Shown: positions 16,943 to 26,244 of the stretch, piece after piece | How positions within the stretch are numbered: position 1 is the first letter of the stretch | Layout of the letters: every line of letters starts with the position of its first letter | NCBI RefSeq assembly: GCF_013031405.1 | Contig: NZ_WPZY01000007.1 | Location: 1 to 64,000, forward strand | DNA from: Ruegeria sp. HKCCD8929 | Lineage (GTDB): Bacteria > Pseudomonadota > Alphaproteobacteria > Rhodobacterales > Rhodobacteraceae | Reading direction: 5' to 3' | Length of the DNA stretch: 64,000 bases | Position numbers and translations under genes: made by a program | The notes under the pieces: generated by a model | The model's input: only the letters and a program-made list of their open reading frames with translations | Databases searched by the model: none | Told to the model about the DNA's origin: nothing

Positions 16943-17458
16943 CTATCTCGCCAAAAACTCGGACAGGAAATCCTCGACCTGCCGCCGCGACGTCAGCACA
17001 CGGACGTTACGACAGCCCCGCCAGTCGTCGATAAACCGAAGCGCGCGAAGGCGTCCGTTGCGGTCGTAGCTCCAGCAGAATTCGAGAAATGCGCGATCAA
17101 AGCGCTCGGGGCAGTTCGGCCCCATATCCGGCCGGGTGCGGCCATGGTAACGCAGCGATCGCCACAGAACCCGCCACATGCGCAACACGCGGGGCATATC
17201 GAGGAACAGGATCAGATCGGCACGTTCCGCCCGGTACTCCATCGAGGAGGAGTGGTTGCCCTCAAACACCCATTCCGGGCGGTCGGCAGCTTCCTTTGCC
17301 AGGCGCATTGCTTCGGTCTTGTCACGCTCGACCCAATCGCCTAGCCAGTAGATCGGATCCATGTGCACCACCGGAAGGCCCAGCTGTGCGCCAAGTTTCC
17401 GGCCAAGCGTGGACTTGCCCGAGCCCGGCCCGCCGATGACCATGATCCTCTGCATCAC
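16943..17458 (-). CDS. P-loop NTPase, adenylate-kinase-like (FlaR/topology-modulator type)
   Basis: A 171-residue protein with a Walker A motif GGPGSGKS at residues 9-16, followed by VHMDPIYWLGDWVERDK, WVFEGNHSSSMEYRAERADLILFLDMPR and a YHGRTRPDMG segment. This pattern is shared by proteins annotated adenylate kinase or DNA topology modulation protein FlaR. Substrate and role are unproven. It lies just after the metK terminator on the same strand and is an accessory insert between metK and trmB. Confidence 0.8.
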   Translation of the reverse strand: MMQRIMVIGGPGSGKSTLGRKLGAQLGLPVVHMDPIYWLGDWVERDKTEAMRLAKEAADRPEWVFEGNHSSSMEYRAERADLILFLDMPRVLRMWRVLWRSLRYHGRTRPDMGPNCPERFDRAFLEFCWSYDRNGRLRALRFIDDWRGCRNVRVLTSRRQVEDFLSEFLAR

Positions 17459-17472
17459 CCGTCCTCACCAAT

Positions 17473-17503
17473 GCAAAACGGGCGGTCACTGAAACCGCCC
17501 GTT
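17473..17503 (-). terminator. Rho-independent terminator of metK
   Basis: On the minus strand AACGGGCGGT and ACCGCCCGTT form a 10-base-pair stem around a 7-base loop, followed by a short T run. It begins 23 bases after the metK stop codon. Confidence 0.9.
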
Positions 17504-17525
17504 CAACTTAACCAATGAAACCGGA

Positions 17526-18707
17526 TCAGACTGCTTTTTTCAGCGCGTCCACCAGATCCGCGCGTTCCCAACTGAAACCGCCGTCGGCGCTCGGCTCGCG
17601 GCCGAAATGGCCGTAAGCCGCAGTGCGTTGATAGATCGGTTTGTTCAGGCCCAGATGTTTGCGGATACCGCGCGGGGTCAGGTTCATGACCTCGGCCACC
17701 GCTTTTTCGATCTCGGCAGGAGCCACCTCGCCCGTGCCGTGGGTGTCGGCATAGATCGACAGCGGCTTGCTGACACCGATGGCATAGCTGAGCTGAATGG
17801 TGCAGCGCTCGGCCATGCCCGCCGCAACCACGTTCTTGGCCAGATAGCGGGCCGCGTAGGCCGCCGAGCGGTCCACCTTGGTCGGATCCTTGCCCGAGAA
17901 GGCTCCGCCGCCGTGCGGCGCGGCACCGCCATAGGTGTCCACGATGATCTTGCGCCCGGTCAGGCCCGCATCGCCATCGGGACCACCGATGACGAACTTG
18001 CCGGTGGGGTTCACATGCCACTCGGTCTCGTTCGTCAGCCAGCCCTCGGGCAGCACTTCACGGATGTAAGGCTCAACAAGCGCGTGAATATCGGCGCTGG
18101 TCAGCGCCTCGTCCAGATGTTGGGTCGACAGCACGATCGAGCTGACACCGACAGGCACACCGTCGCGGTAGACCACCGAAAGCTGCGATTTTGCGTCCGG
18201 GCCAAGCGCCGCTTCGCTGCCGTTCTTGCGCACCTCGGCCAGGCGGCGCAGAATCGCGTGGGAATACTGGATCGGCGCCGGCATCAGCGCCGGCGTCTCG
18301 GTGGTGGCGTAACCGAACATGATGCCCTGGTCGCCGGCCCCCTCGTCCTTGTCTTCTGCTGCATCCACACCCTGCGCGATATGCGCGGATTGTTCGTGCA
18401 GCAGGTTGGTCACCTCGCAGGTGTTCCAGTGGAACTTGTCCTGCTCGTAACCGATATCCTTGATGCAGTCGCGGGCGATCTGGTCGATCCGCCCCATATA
18501 CTCGCGCAGCTTGTTCTGATCCGACAGCCCAACCTCTCCGCCGATGACCACACGATCGGTGGTGGCAAAGGTTTCGCACGCAACGCGCGCTTCGGGTTCT
18601 TCGCTGAGAAAAGCATCAAGTACGGCATCGGAAATCCGGTCACAGACCTTATCCGGGTGACCTTCGGATACGGATTCCGAAGTAAAAATGTAGTTCTGTC
18701 GGGACAT
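17526..18707 (-). CDS. metK: S-adenosylmethionine synthetase
   Basis: MetK makes SAM from methionine and ATP. The 393-residue product contains the ATP-binding [13 protein letters not shown] (residues ~14-26), the loop [12 protein letters not shown] and the phosphate-binding [16 protein letters not shown], all diagnostic. The start at 18707 is fixed by family alignment and by GGAGCG just upstream, rather than the longer frame reaching 18788. A SAM/SAH-type riboswitch covers this ribosome site, so the gene should be repressed at translation when SAM is abundant. It follows lnt after a 98-base gap. Confidence 0.98.
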   Translation of the reverse strand: MSRQNYIFTSESVSEGHPDKVCDRISDAVLDAFLSEEPEARVACETFATTDRVVIGGEVGLSDQNKLREYMGRIDQIARDCIKDIGYEQDKFHWNTCEVTNLLHEQSAHIAQGVDAAEDKDEGAGDQGIMFGYATTETPALMPAPIQYSHAILRRLAEVRKNGSEAALGPDAKSQLSVVYRDGVPVGVSSIVLSTQHLDEALTSADIHALVEPYIREVLPEGWLTNETEWHVNPTGKFVIGGPDGDAGLTGRKIIVDTYGGAAPHGGGAFSGKDPTKVDRSAAYAARYLAKNVVAAGMAERCTIQLSYAIGVSKPLSIYADTHGTGEVAPAEIEKAVAEVMNLTPRGIRKHLGLNKPIYQRTAAYGHFGREPSADGGFSWERADLVDALKKAV

Positions 18708-18711
18708 GAAA

Positions 18712-18760
18712 GCGCTCCATTGAGATAACAGCCCGTCACGCCAGGAAGCCGTTGTGACAG
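18712..18760 (-). promoter_or_regulatory. SAM/SAH riboswitch in the metK leader
   Basis: On the minus strand the leader contains GTCACAACGGCTTCCTGGCG, then GTGAC, then ATGGAGCG before the metK ATG. GTCAC (18758-18754) pairs with GTGAC (18739-18735) to form P1. The loop GCTTC can pair with GGAGC around 18718-18714 as a pseudoknot that buries the Shine-Dalgarno sequence. This matches the SAM/SAH riboswitch, a class reported upstream of metK in Rhodobacterales. Binding of SAM or SAH should block translation of metK. Confidence 0.93.
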
Positions 18761-18805
18761 GCGACGGACGAGATACGCGCTGCCGCACGAATGGTCAATC
18801 GGTAT

Positions 18806-20311
18806 TTATCCCCTGACGGGACGGGTGATGCGCAACAGCCCCAACGTCAGGCCGATCAGCAGCAGTAGCACAGGACTGTCGCCAGTCCGGGCATAGAGCG
18901 TCGGCGGCAAAGGCGCGGGTAGGGGCGCGTCGACGTAACCTGCTTCACCCAGAGGCAGCGACGCCTCGATCCGCCCCAGCGGGTCGATCATCGCCGAGAT
19001 GCCGGTATTGGCCGTCCGGATCATTGGCAATCCCTGCTCGATCGCCCGCATCCGGGCCTGGGCGAGGTGCTGATAGGGGCCCGACCAGGTGCCGAACCAC
19101 GCATCGTTGGTGATCTGCAGCAGCATCTCGGGCCGATCCGGTGCAGCCAGGATGTCCTGCGGAAAGATCGCCTCGTAACAGATCAGGGGCAGAGCCCGGC
19201 CCAGGGCGCCAAGCTGGATCAGCCTCGCCCCCGGGCCAGAGCTGAACCCCTGCCCGGCATTGGCCGCAAATCCATAGAGCCCGAAGCGCGCCATCAGATC
19301 GCCGAAGGGCACGTATTCGCCGAAAGGCACCAGATGGTGTTTGTCATAGAGCCCCACCTGAGCGCCGCTTTCATCCAGATAGATCATGGAATTGTAGATG
19401 CGCGCGCCGCCGCGGCGCTGAATGCCCAGCACCACCGGGCTGCCTTGCGCCGCGTCAGCGACTACTGACAACGTCTGCTCGGCGTTCTCCAGCCAGACCG
19501 GGATCGAGGTTTCCGGCCAGACGATCAGGTCCGGGCGCGCGCCTTCGGCCGTGAACCCGACCTGCCTCTGAAAGAACATCGGCGCATAGGCCGGATCCCA
19601 TTTCTGATGCTGGGGCGCGTTGGGCTGAATCAGGCGGACGGTTTTCCCTGTCGAGGTCACCTCAGGGCGGGTCGCGCAATACCCCAGTGCGGCAGCAGCG
19701 AAGAGTATCGCGGGCAGCGCATGTCCTGCCAACGCGCGGGTTCCGCACCATCCGGCCAACGACAGGCCAAGCGGCAGAGTAATTGCGAGAGTCAGGGTCC
19801 CCAGAGCGTTCGGGCCGACAAGCGCCAGAATCTGTGCTGCACCTGTGTCCATCCAGATTTGCGCCAGCCCGGCCCAAGGAAACCCGGTCAGCACGTAACC
19901 GCGCGCGAACTCCGCCAATGAAAGGACGAGAACCAACAGCCAAATCTGAGCGCTGGCCGACCGTCCGAGGCTTTTGGCCAACCAGAAGGCCGCCGCCCAG
20001 AACAACGCCAGCCCGCCCGCCATGAAGACCAGCGCGAAAGGCGCCATCCACGCGTGGCGTTCGGGGTCGACCATGAAAGGCTCGACGATCCAGATCAGCG
20101 CGTGGCCGAAATACCCGATCGCGAAAGCCCAGCCCAGCCACGCCGCGCGACCGCGCGTTTCGCAGGACAGGAACAGGCGCGGCAGGCAGATCAGTGCTGC
20201 CAGCGATGCCACCCAGATCCCCAGCGGAGCAAGCCCAAAGGCCGCGAGAACACCAAGCGCGCCCGCTCCGGCCATGCGCTGCCAAAATGGCCCGCCTGCC
20301 GATAGGTTCAT
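18806..20311 (-). CDS. lnt: Apolipoprotein N-acyltransferase
   Basis: Lnt adds the third acyl chain to lipoproteins in the inner membrane. The 501-residue protein has about seven to eight membrane helices in residues 1-210, then a nitrilase-like domain. The catalytic triad is visible: Glu in VWPETSIPVW, Lys in YDKHHLVPFGEYVP, and Cys in LICYEAIFP. A C-terminal helix closes the protein. Its ATG overlaps the corC stop by four bases, so the two are translationally coupled, in the conserved ybeY-corC-lnt-metK order. Confidence 0.96.
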   Translation of the reverse strand: MNLSAGGPFWQRMAGAGALGVLAAFGLAPLGIWVASLAALICLPRLFLSCETRGRAAWLGWAFAIGYFGHALIWIVEPFMVDPERHAWMAPFALVFMAGGLALFWAAAFWLAKSLGRSASAQIWLLVLVLSLAEFARGYVLTGFPWAGLAQIWMDTGAAQILALVGPNALGTLTLAITLPLGLSLAGWCGTRALAGHALPAILFAAAALGYCATRPEVTSTGKTVRLIQPNAPQHQKWDPAYAPMFFQRQVGFTAEGARPDLIVWPETSIPVWLENAEQTLSVVADAAQGSPVVLGIQRRGGARIYNSMIYLDESGAQVGLYDKHHLVPFGEYVPFGDLMARFGLYGFAANAGQGFSSGPGARLIQLGALGRALPLICYEAIFPQDILAAPDRPEMLLQITNDAWFGTWSGPYQHLAQARMRAIEQGLPMIRTANTGISAMIDPLGRIEASLPLGEAGYVDAPLPAPLPPTLYARTGDSPVLLLLIGLTLGLLRITRPVRG

Positions 20312-21195
20312 GCGGCGCGGTCCGACAGCATGACGCGCAAACGTTTGATACGGCGGGGATCGGCGTCGATCACCTCGAACTCGGGACCATCGGGATGCAG
20401 CACCACCTCACCGCGTGCGGGAACCCGGCCCGACAGCATGAAGACCAGCCCGCCGAGCGTTTCGATGTCTTCTTCATCGACATCCTCGTGATGGGTCAGC
20501 GAGCAGCCGATCTCGGCTTCGAACTCCTTGAGCGGCGTGCGGGCCTGCACGATGTAGCAGCCCGGTTTCTCCTGCACCCACAGTTGATCCTCGTCGGCGT
20601 CGTGTTCATCGGCGATCTCACCGACGACCTGTTCGATCAGGTCCTCGATGGTCAGCAAGCCGTCAACGCCGCCATATTCGTCGATCACCAGCGCCATGTG
20701 GCGGCGTTCGGTCTGCATCTTAGTCAGCAGCACGCCGATGGGCATCGACGGCGGCACAAAGAGCAGCGACCGCAGCATTGCGTTCAGATCAAGTTCGGTG
20801 GAGTTTCCGTTGAACCCGTGCGTGAGGGCAAAGTCCTTGAGGTGGACAAAGCCCAGCGGCGTGTCCAGCGTACCCTCATAGACCGGGATGCGGGTCATGC
20901 CGCTGTCGCGGAACACCTGCACCAGTTCATCCTTGGAGATGGTATTCGGGACCGAGACGATTTCCGCCGTTGGAATGGCCACATCCTCGACCCGCATGCG
21001 GCGGAGGTTGATCATGCCGCGCGGCTGTACTGCCGAGGCCGGATGGCCGTTGACCTGCGCGTCTTCCGGTGTTTCGGAGGAAGAGAATGCATCCATGATG
21101 CGGGAGAAAAACCCGTTTTTCTCTTCGGTTATGTCATCGCCGTTCTCGGGTTGCGCGCTTTGCGCCGCCATAGAACTGCCGTCTGTGTCGCCCAT
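20308..21195 (-). CDS. corC: CorC/HlyC-type CBS-domain protein
   Basis: A 295-residue soluble protein without the membrane DUF21 domain. It has a variable N-terminus (residues 1-65), two CBS domains (about 70-195; VEDVAIPTAEIVSVP and later MALVIDEYGGVDGLLTIEDLIEQVVG) and a C-terminal transporter-associated domain. CorC-like proteins are linked to magnesium or cobalt efflux, although in this gene cluster the role is not established. It overlaps lnt and follows ybeY by 35 bases. Confidence 0.92.
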   Translation of the reverse strand: MGDTDGSSMAAQSAQPENGDDITEEKNGFFSRIMDAFSSSETPEDAQVNGHPASAVQPRGMINLRRMRVEDVAIPTAEIVSVPNTISKDELVQVFRDSGMTRIPVYEGTLDTPLGFVHLKDFALTHGFNGNSTELDLNAMLRSLLFVPPSMPIGVLLTKMQTERRHMALVIDEYGGVDGLLTIEDLIEQVVGEIADEHDADEDQLWVQEKPGCYIVQARTPLKEFEAEIGCSLTHHEDVDEEDIETLGGLVFMLSGRVPARGEVVLHPDGPEFEVIDADPRRIKRLRVMLSDRAA

Positions 21196-21230
21196 TTTCC
21201 TGTTCCAAATGACCGGGCCCTGGGGCCCAC

Positions 21231-21725
21231 TTACTCAGTATATGGGTTATCGATACCCAATTTGCCAAGTATCTCGATTTCGAGCCCTTCCATCAAGGTG
21301 GCGTCAGGGTCACGGATATGGTCGTAACCCAGAAGGTGTAACAGCCCGTGAACCAGCAAATGCGTGGTGTGATCGGACATGGTTTTTCCCGCCGCGTCGG
21401 CCTCGCGCGCGCAGGTGTCGTAGGAAATCGCGATATCTCCCAGCGCGATCTCTCCGGTGAAATCGGGCTCAGGCGCGAGCGGCTGTCCGCCGGGAGTGTC
21501 GGCGGACAGATCCTCGGCGGGCCAACTCAGCACATTGGTGGATCGCGGCTTGGCGCGGAATTCCGAGTTCAGTTCGGCGATGCGGGCATCGTCGCAACCC
21601 AGCACGCTGATCTCACAGGTCTCCGGGTCGAGGCCCTGATGCGCCAAAGTAACCGCAATCGCACGGTCGGCCAGAGTCTCAAGGTCCCGCCAGCGGGGGT
21701 CTTCCAATGTCAGATCGACGGTCAT
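21231..21725 (-). CDS. ybeY: Endoribonuclease YbeY (rRNA maturation factor)
   Basis: YbeY is a zinc-dependent single-strand RNase involved in 16S rRNA maturation and ribosome quality control. The 164-residue product has the H-x3-H-x5-H metal motif in HGLLHLLGYDH (residues ~125-135) and the preceding LGDIAISYDTC strand. It sits between phoH and corC, the near-universal context of this gene. Confidence 0.96.
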   Translation of the reverse strand: MTVDLTLEDPRWRDLETLADRAIAVTLAHQGLDPETCEISVLGCDDARIAELNSEFRAKPRSTNVLSWPAEDLSADTPGGQPLAPEPDFTGEIALGDIAISYDTCAREADAAGKTMSDHTTHLLVHGLLHLLGYDHIRDPDATLMEGLEIEILGKLGIDNPYTE

Positions 21726-21742
21726 CTACGGTCTCAGCCCAA

Positions 21743-21788
21743 GTGGGGGCCAGCCCCCGCACCCCCGGGATATTTTCAAACAGAAGAA
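21743..21788. repeat. GC-rich intergenic motif at the phoH-ybeY junction
   Basis: The sequence holds GGGGGC-CA-GCCCCC followed by CACCCCCGGGATATTTTC and CAGAAGAAGG, reaching into the last codons of phoH. I recall closely similar sequences as frequent intergenic repeats in Rhodobacteraceae genomes. Only one copy is seen here, so the repeat status is from memory rather than shown in the window. Confidence 0.4.
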
Positions 21789-22807
21789 GGTTGGGGACGG
21801 CCTGAATCGGCCTCATACGCCTCGATGATGGCGGCGACAAGCGGGTGACGCACCACATCCTTGGAGGTGAAGTAGTTGAAGCCTATATTTGGAATGGTCT
21901 TGAGCAGCCGTTCCGCATCGGTCAGCCCCGATTGCACGCCGCGCGGCAGGTCGACCTGGCTGCGATCACCGGTGATCACCATGCGGCTGCCCTCGCCTAG
22001 CCGGGTCAGGAACATTTTCATCTGCATGGTGGTGGCGTTCTGCGCCTCGTCCAGCACCACGAACGCATTGGCCAGCGTGCGGCCACGCATGAAGGCCAGC
22101 GGCGCGATCTCGATCCGTTTTTCCTCGATCAGCTTGGCCAGTTGCTTACCCGGCAGAAAGTCGTTCAGCGCGTCGTAGAGCGGCTGCATGTAGGGATCGA
22201 CCTTGTCCTTCATGTCGCCGGGCAGGTAGCCCAGCTTTTCACCCGCTTCGACCGCCGGGCGGCTGAGGATGATGCGGTCTACGTGGCCGCCCATGAACAT
22301 CGACACGCCCACGGCCACAGCCAGATAGGTTTTGCCGGTGCCCGCCGGGCCGATGCCGAAGGCCATTTCGTTCTCGAACAGCGACCGGACATAGGCCTTT
22401 TGCGCGTCGGTGCGCGGCTCGACCAGTTTCTTGCGGGTCTTGATCTCGACCGTTTCGCCCTTGAACATCTCAAGCTGGTCACCGTCGCGCACGCCAGTGC
22501 CCTGCTCGGAATTGCCCATGCGCAGCTCGCGGTCCACATCCGCCGCCTCGACCGGGCGGCCCGCCTGAAGGCGGTCATACAGCGCGTGCAGCACCTCGGC
22601 GGCCTGCTTCTGCGGCGCCTCCTCGCCGAGGATCGCCAACTGATTGCCGCGGCGCAGAATCTGCACGGACAAGGCGCGCTCGATCTCGGCCAGGTTACGG
22701 TCATATTCACCGCACAGGTCGATCAGCAATCTGTTGTCTGGAAATTCAACAAGCACCTCGTTGGGGGGCATGTCTTGTGGCGGTGGGGTCACTGCACCGA
22801 TGGCCAA
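21776..22807 (-). CDS. PhoH-family ATPase
   Basis: A 343-residue PhoH-like protein: an N-terminal RNA-binding-type region (LIDLCGEYDRNLAEIERAL, residues ~35-55), then a P-loop ATPase with GPAGTGKTYLA and the Walker B VVLDEAQNA. The cluster partner YbeY suggests a role in RNA metabolism. The start is the TTG at 22807 because AGGAGA sits five bases upstream; the frame stays open to 22879 without a better start. It is separated from the upstream miaB by a beta-barrel gene that does not belong to the conserved order. Confidence 0.93.
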   Translation of the reverse strand: MAIGAVTPPPQDMPPNEVLVEFPDNRLLIDLCGEYDRNLAEIERALSVQILRRGNQLAILGEEAPQKQAAEVLHALYDRLQAGRPVEAADVDRELRMGNSEQGTGVRDGDQLEMFKGETVEIKTRKKLVEPRTDAQKAYVRSLFENEMAFGIGPAGTGKTYLAVAVGVSMFMGGHVDRIILSRPAVEAGEKLGYLPGDMKDKVDPYMQPLYDALNDFLPGKQLAKLIEEKRIEIAPLAFMRGRTLANAFVVLDEAQNATTMQMKMFLTRLGEGSRMVITGDRSQVDLPRGVQSGLTDAERLLKTIPNIGFNYFTSKDVVRHPLVAAIIEAYEADSGRPQPSSV

Positions 22808-22959
22808 TCCGTTCTCCTGTCTTGGCGTTTGTTTCGACCGTAGCCAAGTTGCCCTTGGCAGCGCAAGCGCCAAGGGCAAAAAATCGTGGCTTGCCTGACG
22901 GAAACTTCGGGACCCATCGGTTTCAGAACTGGCCCCGCCATCAGCATCAGCATCATGGA

Positions 22960-23724
22960 TCAGAAGTTATAGTTCAGACCCAGGCGGACGTTACTGAAAC
23001 TGGGCGTCGCAACCGTCGAGGACCCGTCGGAATCGGTCAGCGTGTAGGAGCTTATCCGGGTGTAATCCACTTCGAACACCAACGACAGACGGTCGTTGAG
23101 ATTGTGTTCGACCCCAAGCCCCAGCAAGAACCCGTCTCGGTCCGACTGATCGGATACGTCGATCAGATCGCCACCTGCAAAGCCGGTCACCGCATAATCC
23201 AGATCGCCCCGCACATAGCCGAGCGTGCTGTAATACAACGTGTTGCCCCGGACACTGGTGATACCACTCTTGAGCCGGAATGACTTGGTGTTTTCCAGCT
23301 CAACCTCGGCTGAATGCGTGCTGGCAACAAACGAATCCGAAATGCTTCCGGTGTCGTATCCCAGTTCGAACGCGTACACCCATTTGCGATCAACCAGTGG
23401 CAGCCAGTTGCGCCAGCCGAACCGCAGGCCGAAATTTGTTCCGCTGGGCGTCAGGGTTCCCGGGTTGGCCACAAGTGTACCGGTCGGGTTTGTATGACCG
23501 ATATCGTCATCCTGACCAAAAGTGTATCCGACGGTACCGCCGACGTAGAAACCACTCCAGTCAAACTCGCGGGCCTTGGGCCGGAGCACTTCGGGATCTT
23601 CGACCGGATCGAGGACATTCCCGGCGGCTGCGTCTGACGCCACCAGGGAACACATGCTCATGATGGACGCGCTGACCAGCAGGCGCGTGCAGGCGGCAGG
23701 CTTCCTGCCGACTTTCTTAAACAT
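22960..23724 (-). CDS. Outer-membrane beta-barrel protein (OmpA-like/porin family)
   Basis: A 254-residue protein with a long signal peptide ending in DAAA (residue ~34). Alternating beta-strands follow, such as WSGFYVGGTVGYTFGQDDD, GTNFGLRFGWRNW and LSLVFEVDYTRISSYTL. The protein ends in phenylalanine (LGLNYNF), the usual BAM signal. It resembles small eight-stranded barrels of the Omp25/Opa type. The ATG at 23724 has TGAGG seven bases upstream and is preferred over 23736. It stands alone between phoH and miaB. Confidence 0.87.
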   Translation of the reverse strand: MFKKVGRKPAACTRLLVSASIMSMCSLVASDAAAGNVLDPVEDPEVLRPKAREFDWSGFYVGGTVGYTFGQDDDIGHTNPTGTLVANPGTLTPSGTNFGLRFGWRNWLPLVDRKWVYAFELGYDTGSISDSFVASTHSAEVELENTKSFRLKSGITSVRGNTLYYSTLGYVRGDLDYAVTGFAGGDLIDVSDQSDRDGFLLGLGVEHNLNDRLSLVFEVDYTRISSYTLTDSDGSSTVATPSFSNVRLGLNYNF

Positions 23725-23908
23725 TTCAAACCTCATTCACTCATTACTTGGCAGACGACGCTGCCCGGACATCCTGACACAATTGTGTCGGCTTTTCGGC
23801 GCTCGCGGGAATTCAGCTCGTTTGCGAAATCGTTACGTAAAACTTCATTTAAATTAACGCGAAACATTCGCTGTCTCCCTTATGGCCTGGCAGGGCCTCG
23901 CCCGGTTG

Positions 23909-25228
23909 TCAGACAAGTTCTCCTGCCAAAGAATTTGCTCCCGAAGCGGTGATCCGCACGCGTCGCAGATCACCGGATGTAACGTTGGCCCCGCCAACAT
24001 GGACCGCGTGCAGATATTCCGATTTGCCGACCATCTGCCCCTCCAGCCGTCCTGCTTTTTCAAAGAGCACGCGGACCTCGCGACCGACCATGTCATCCTG
24101 TACCTCCCGTTGATGGCGGGTGATCAGGGCCTGCAGGCGATGCAGGCGGTCCGTGGCCTCATCCTCTGGCACCTGCGGACGTTCGGCGGCTGGGGTGCCG
24201 GGGCGGGTCGAATATTTGAAGGAATAGGCGTAGCCGTACCTGACCTCTTCCACCAGATCGAGCGTGGCCTGGAAATCTTCTTCGGTCTCCTCCGGGAACC
24301 CGACGATGAAATCACCCGACATCAGGATATCGGGGCGGGCCGCACGAATGCGTTCGACCAGCCGCAGATAGCTTTCTGCTGTATGGCTGCGGTTCATCCG
24401 TTTCAGGATCTTGTCCGAACCCGCCTGCACCGGCAGGTGCAGATAAGGCATCAGCTTGTCGCAGGTACCATGCGCCTCGATCAGGTCGTCGGTCATGTCG
24501 TTGGGATGTGAGGTGGTGAAGCGGATGCGCTCAAGCCCATCGATCTTGTTCAACTCCCAGATCAGCCCGGCCAGAGACATGTCTCCGTTTGGCCTCGCAC
24601 CATGATAGGCGTTGACGTTCTGACCCAGCAGCGTGATCTCACGCACCCCGCGTTCGACCAGGTCGCGGGCCTCGGACAGGATGCGATTGGCAGGGCGGCT
24701 GACCTCGGCGCCGCGGGTGTAAGGCACCACGCAGAAGGCGCAGAACTTGTCGCAACCCTCTTGCACGGTCAGAAACGCCGTGGGGCCGCGCTTGGCCTTG
24801 GGGCGGCTTTTCAGTTTCTCGAACTTGTCCTCTTCGGGAAAATCCGTGTCCAGCGCCTTTTCGCCCGCGCGGGTCTTGGCCTCCATCTCGGGCAGGCGGT
24901 GATAGCTCTGCGGGCCGACCACCAGATCGACCAGCGGCTGGCGACGCATGATTTCCTCGCCTTCGGCCTGCGCCACGCAGCCCGCAACCCCGATCTTGAG
25001 GTCGGGCTTGTCCGCCTTCAGCCCTTTAAACCGGCCAAGCTCGGAATACACCTTTTCCGCCGCCTTCTCGCGGATATGGCAGGTGTTGAGCAGGATCATG
25101 TCCGCGTCATCGGGGCTTTGCGTCTCGACATAGCCCTGCCCGCCCAGCGCCTCGGTCATGCGTTCACTGTCGTAAACGTTCATCTGGCAGCCGTAGGTTT
25201 TGATGAACAGCTTTTTGGGTTCAAACAT
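23909..25228 (-). CDS. miaB: tRNA-2-methylthio-N6-dimethylallyladenosine synthase
   Basis: MiaB methylthiolates i6A37 in tRNA. The 439-residue radical SAM protein has the N-terminal methylthiotransferase domain with three cluster cysteines ([20 protein letters not shown]), the radical SAM motif CDKFCAFC near residue 155, and a C-terminal TRAM domain (residues ~375-435). The start at 25228 ([13 protein letters not shown]) fits the family; the upstream extension does not. It is divergent from the unknown gene at 25350. Confidence 0.96.
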   Translation of the reverse strand: MFEPKKLFIKTYGCQMNVYDSERMTEALGGQGYVETQSPDDADMILLNTCHIREKAAEKVYSELGRFKGLKADKPDLKIGVAGCVAQAEGEEIMRRQPLVDLVVGPQSYHRLPEMEAKTRAGEKALDTDFPEEDKFEKLKSRPKAKRGPTAFLTVQEGCDKFCAFCVVPYTRGAEVSRPANRILSEARDLVERGVREITLLGQNVNAYHGARPNGDMSLAGLIWELNKIDGLERIRFTTSHPNDMTDDLIEAHGTCDKLMPYLHLPVQAGSDKILKRMNRSHTAESYLRLVERIRAARPDILMSGDFIVGFPEETEEDFQATLDLVEEVRYGYAYSFKYSTRPGTPAAERPQVPEDEATDRLHRLQALITRHQREVQDDMVGREVRVLFEKAGRLEGQMVGKSEYLHAVHVGGANVTSGDLRRVRITASGANSLAGELV

Positions 25229-25349
25229 GGAGCGGGCCTTTGCAGTCGCAGGATCGGCGCCATGTATCCGGATCAGGCACCGCTTGCAATGCTGGCGCAA
25301 TTACCCGAATTTGCCCCCGAAAGCCAGAAGTTCGGATCAGGACCGCCAT

Positions 25350-26216
25350 ATGCGCTATGCCACGCTCGACATTTTTCTGAAAACCGGCGCCGGTGTGCTG
25401 GCCAAGGGGCCTGTCGCAATGGTCTTTGTGGAGGATGATGTCGAGGTCGAGGCCACCCTGCGCCATCATCTGGACCGCGGCTTCAAGGCTGTCCTGGCGT
25501 TCATGCCCGACGCCTTTCAACTGCCCGAAGAGGTCGAGGCGCAGATACACCGCATCTCGTTCCAGTGCGGGCCGCGCGAGGTCGTCGTGACCGCGATCAA
25601 CCAGATCATCGACGCCGCGCCCGGCATCTGGATGTATTACTGCTATAACGCCGAGTTCCTGTTCCATCCTTTCTGCGAATCTCGAACGGTCGGAGAGATG
25701 CTGGCCTTTCACACCGAGGAACGGCGCGACGCGATGCTGGCCTATGTCATCGACCTCTACGCCGCCGATCTGAATGCGCATCCCAACGCGGTCTCGCGAG
25801 ACGAGGCGCTGCTGGACAGGTCCGGCTACTATGCGCAATCCCGATGGGACACGCAGAACAACTGCGCGCTGGACCGGCAACTGGATTTCTTTGGCGGCGT
25901 GCGCTGGCGGTTCGAGGAACATATCCCCTTCAACAGCCGCAAGATCGACCGCATCGCGCTCTTCAAATCAAAACCGGGCCTGAAACTGCTTCCCAACCAC
26001 ACGTTCAACGAGGCGGAATACAACACCTATGCCTGCCCTTGGCATCACAACCTGACGGTGGCCATCTGTTCCTTCCGCACCGCCAAGGCGCTCAAGCGCA
26101 ACCCCGGCTCGGCCTTCGAAATCCAGAGCTTTCGCTGGCGCAATTCGGTTCCGTTCGACTGGACTTCGGGTCAGTTGCTGGATCTGGGGCTGATGGAACC
26201 GGGGCAGTGGTTCTGA
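25350..26216 (+). CDS. Conserved protein of unknown function, possibly glycosyltransferase-like
   Basis: A 288-residue soluble protein starting MRYATLDIFLKTGAG. I do not recognise it securely. Features are an N-terminal VAMVFVEDDVEVEATLRHH strand-helix unit, a central IWMYYCYNAEFLFHPF, FFGGVRWRFEEHIPF, and a late TYACPWHHNLTVAICSFR. The alternating hydrophobic and aromatic/acidic pattern is reminiscent of GT2/GT92-type glycosyltransferases of Rhodobacteraceae, which is a guess. The start at 25350 follows TCAGGA; the open frame to 25200 overlaps miaB and is not supported. It ends 28 bases before the convergent dioxygenase gene. Confidence 0.7.
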   Translation: MRYATLDIFLKTGAGVLAKGPVAMVFVEDDVEVEATLRHHLDRGFKAVLAFMPDAFQLPEEVEAQIHRISFQCGPREVVVTAINQIIDAAPGIWMYYCYNAEFLFHPFCESRTVGEMLAFHTEERRDAMLAYVIDLYAADLNAHPNAVSRDEALLDRSGYYAQSRWDTQNNCALDRQLDFFGGVRWRFEEHIPFNSRKIDRIALFKSKPGLKLLPNHTFNEAEYNTYACPWHHNLTVAICSFRTAKALKRNPGSAFEIQSFRWRNSVPFDWTSGQLLDLGLMEPGQWF

Positions 26217-26244
26217 GCAGCGCCTCGATCTCTGCTGGCTGAAC

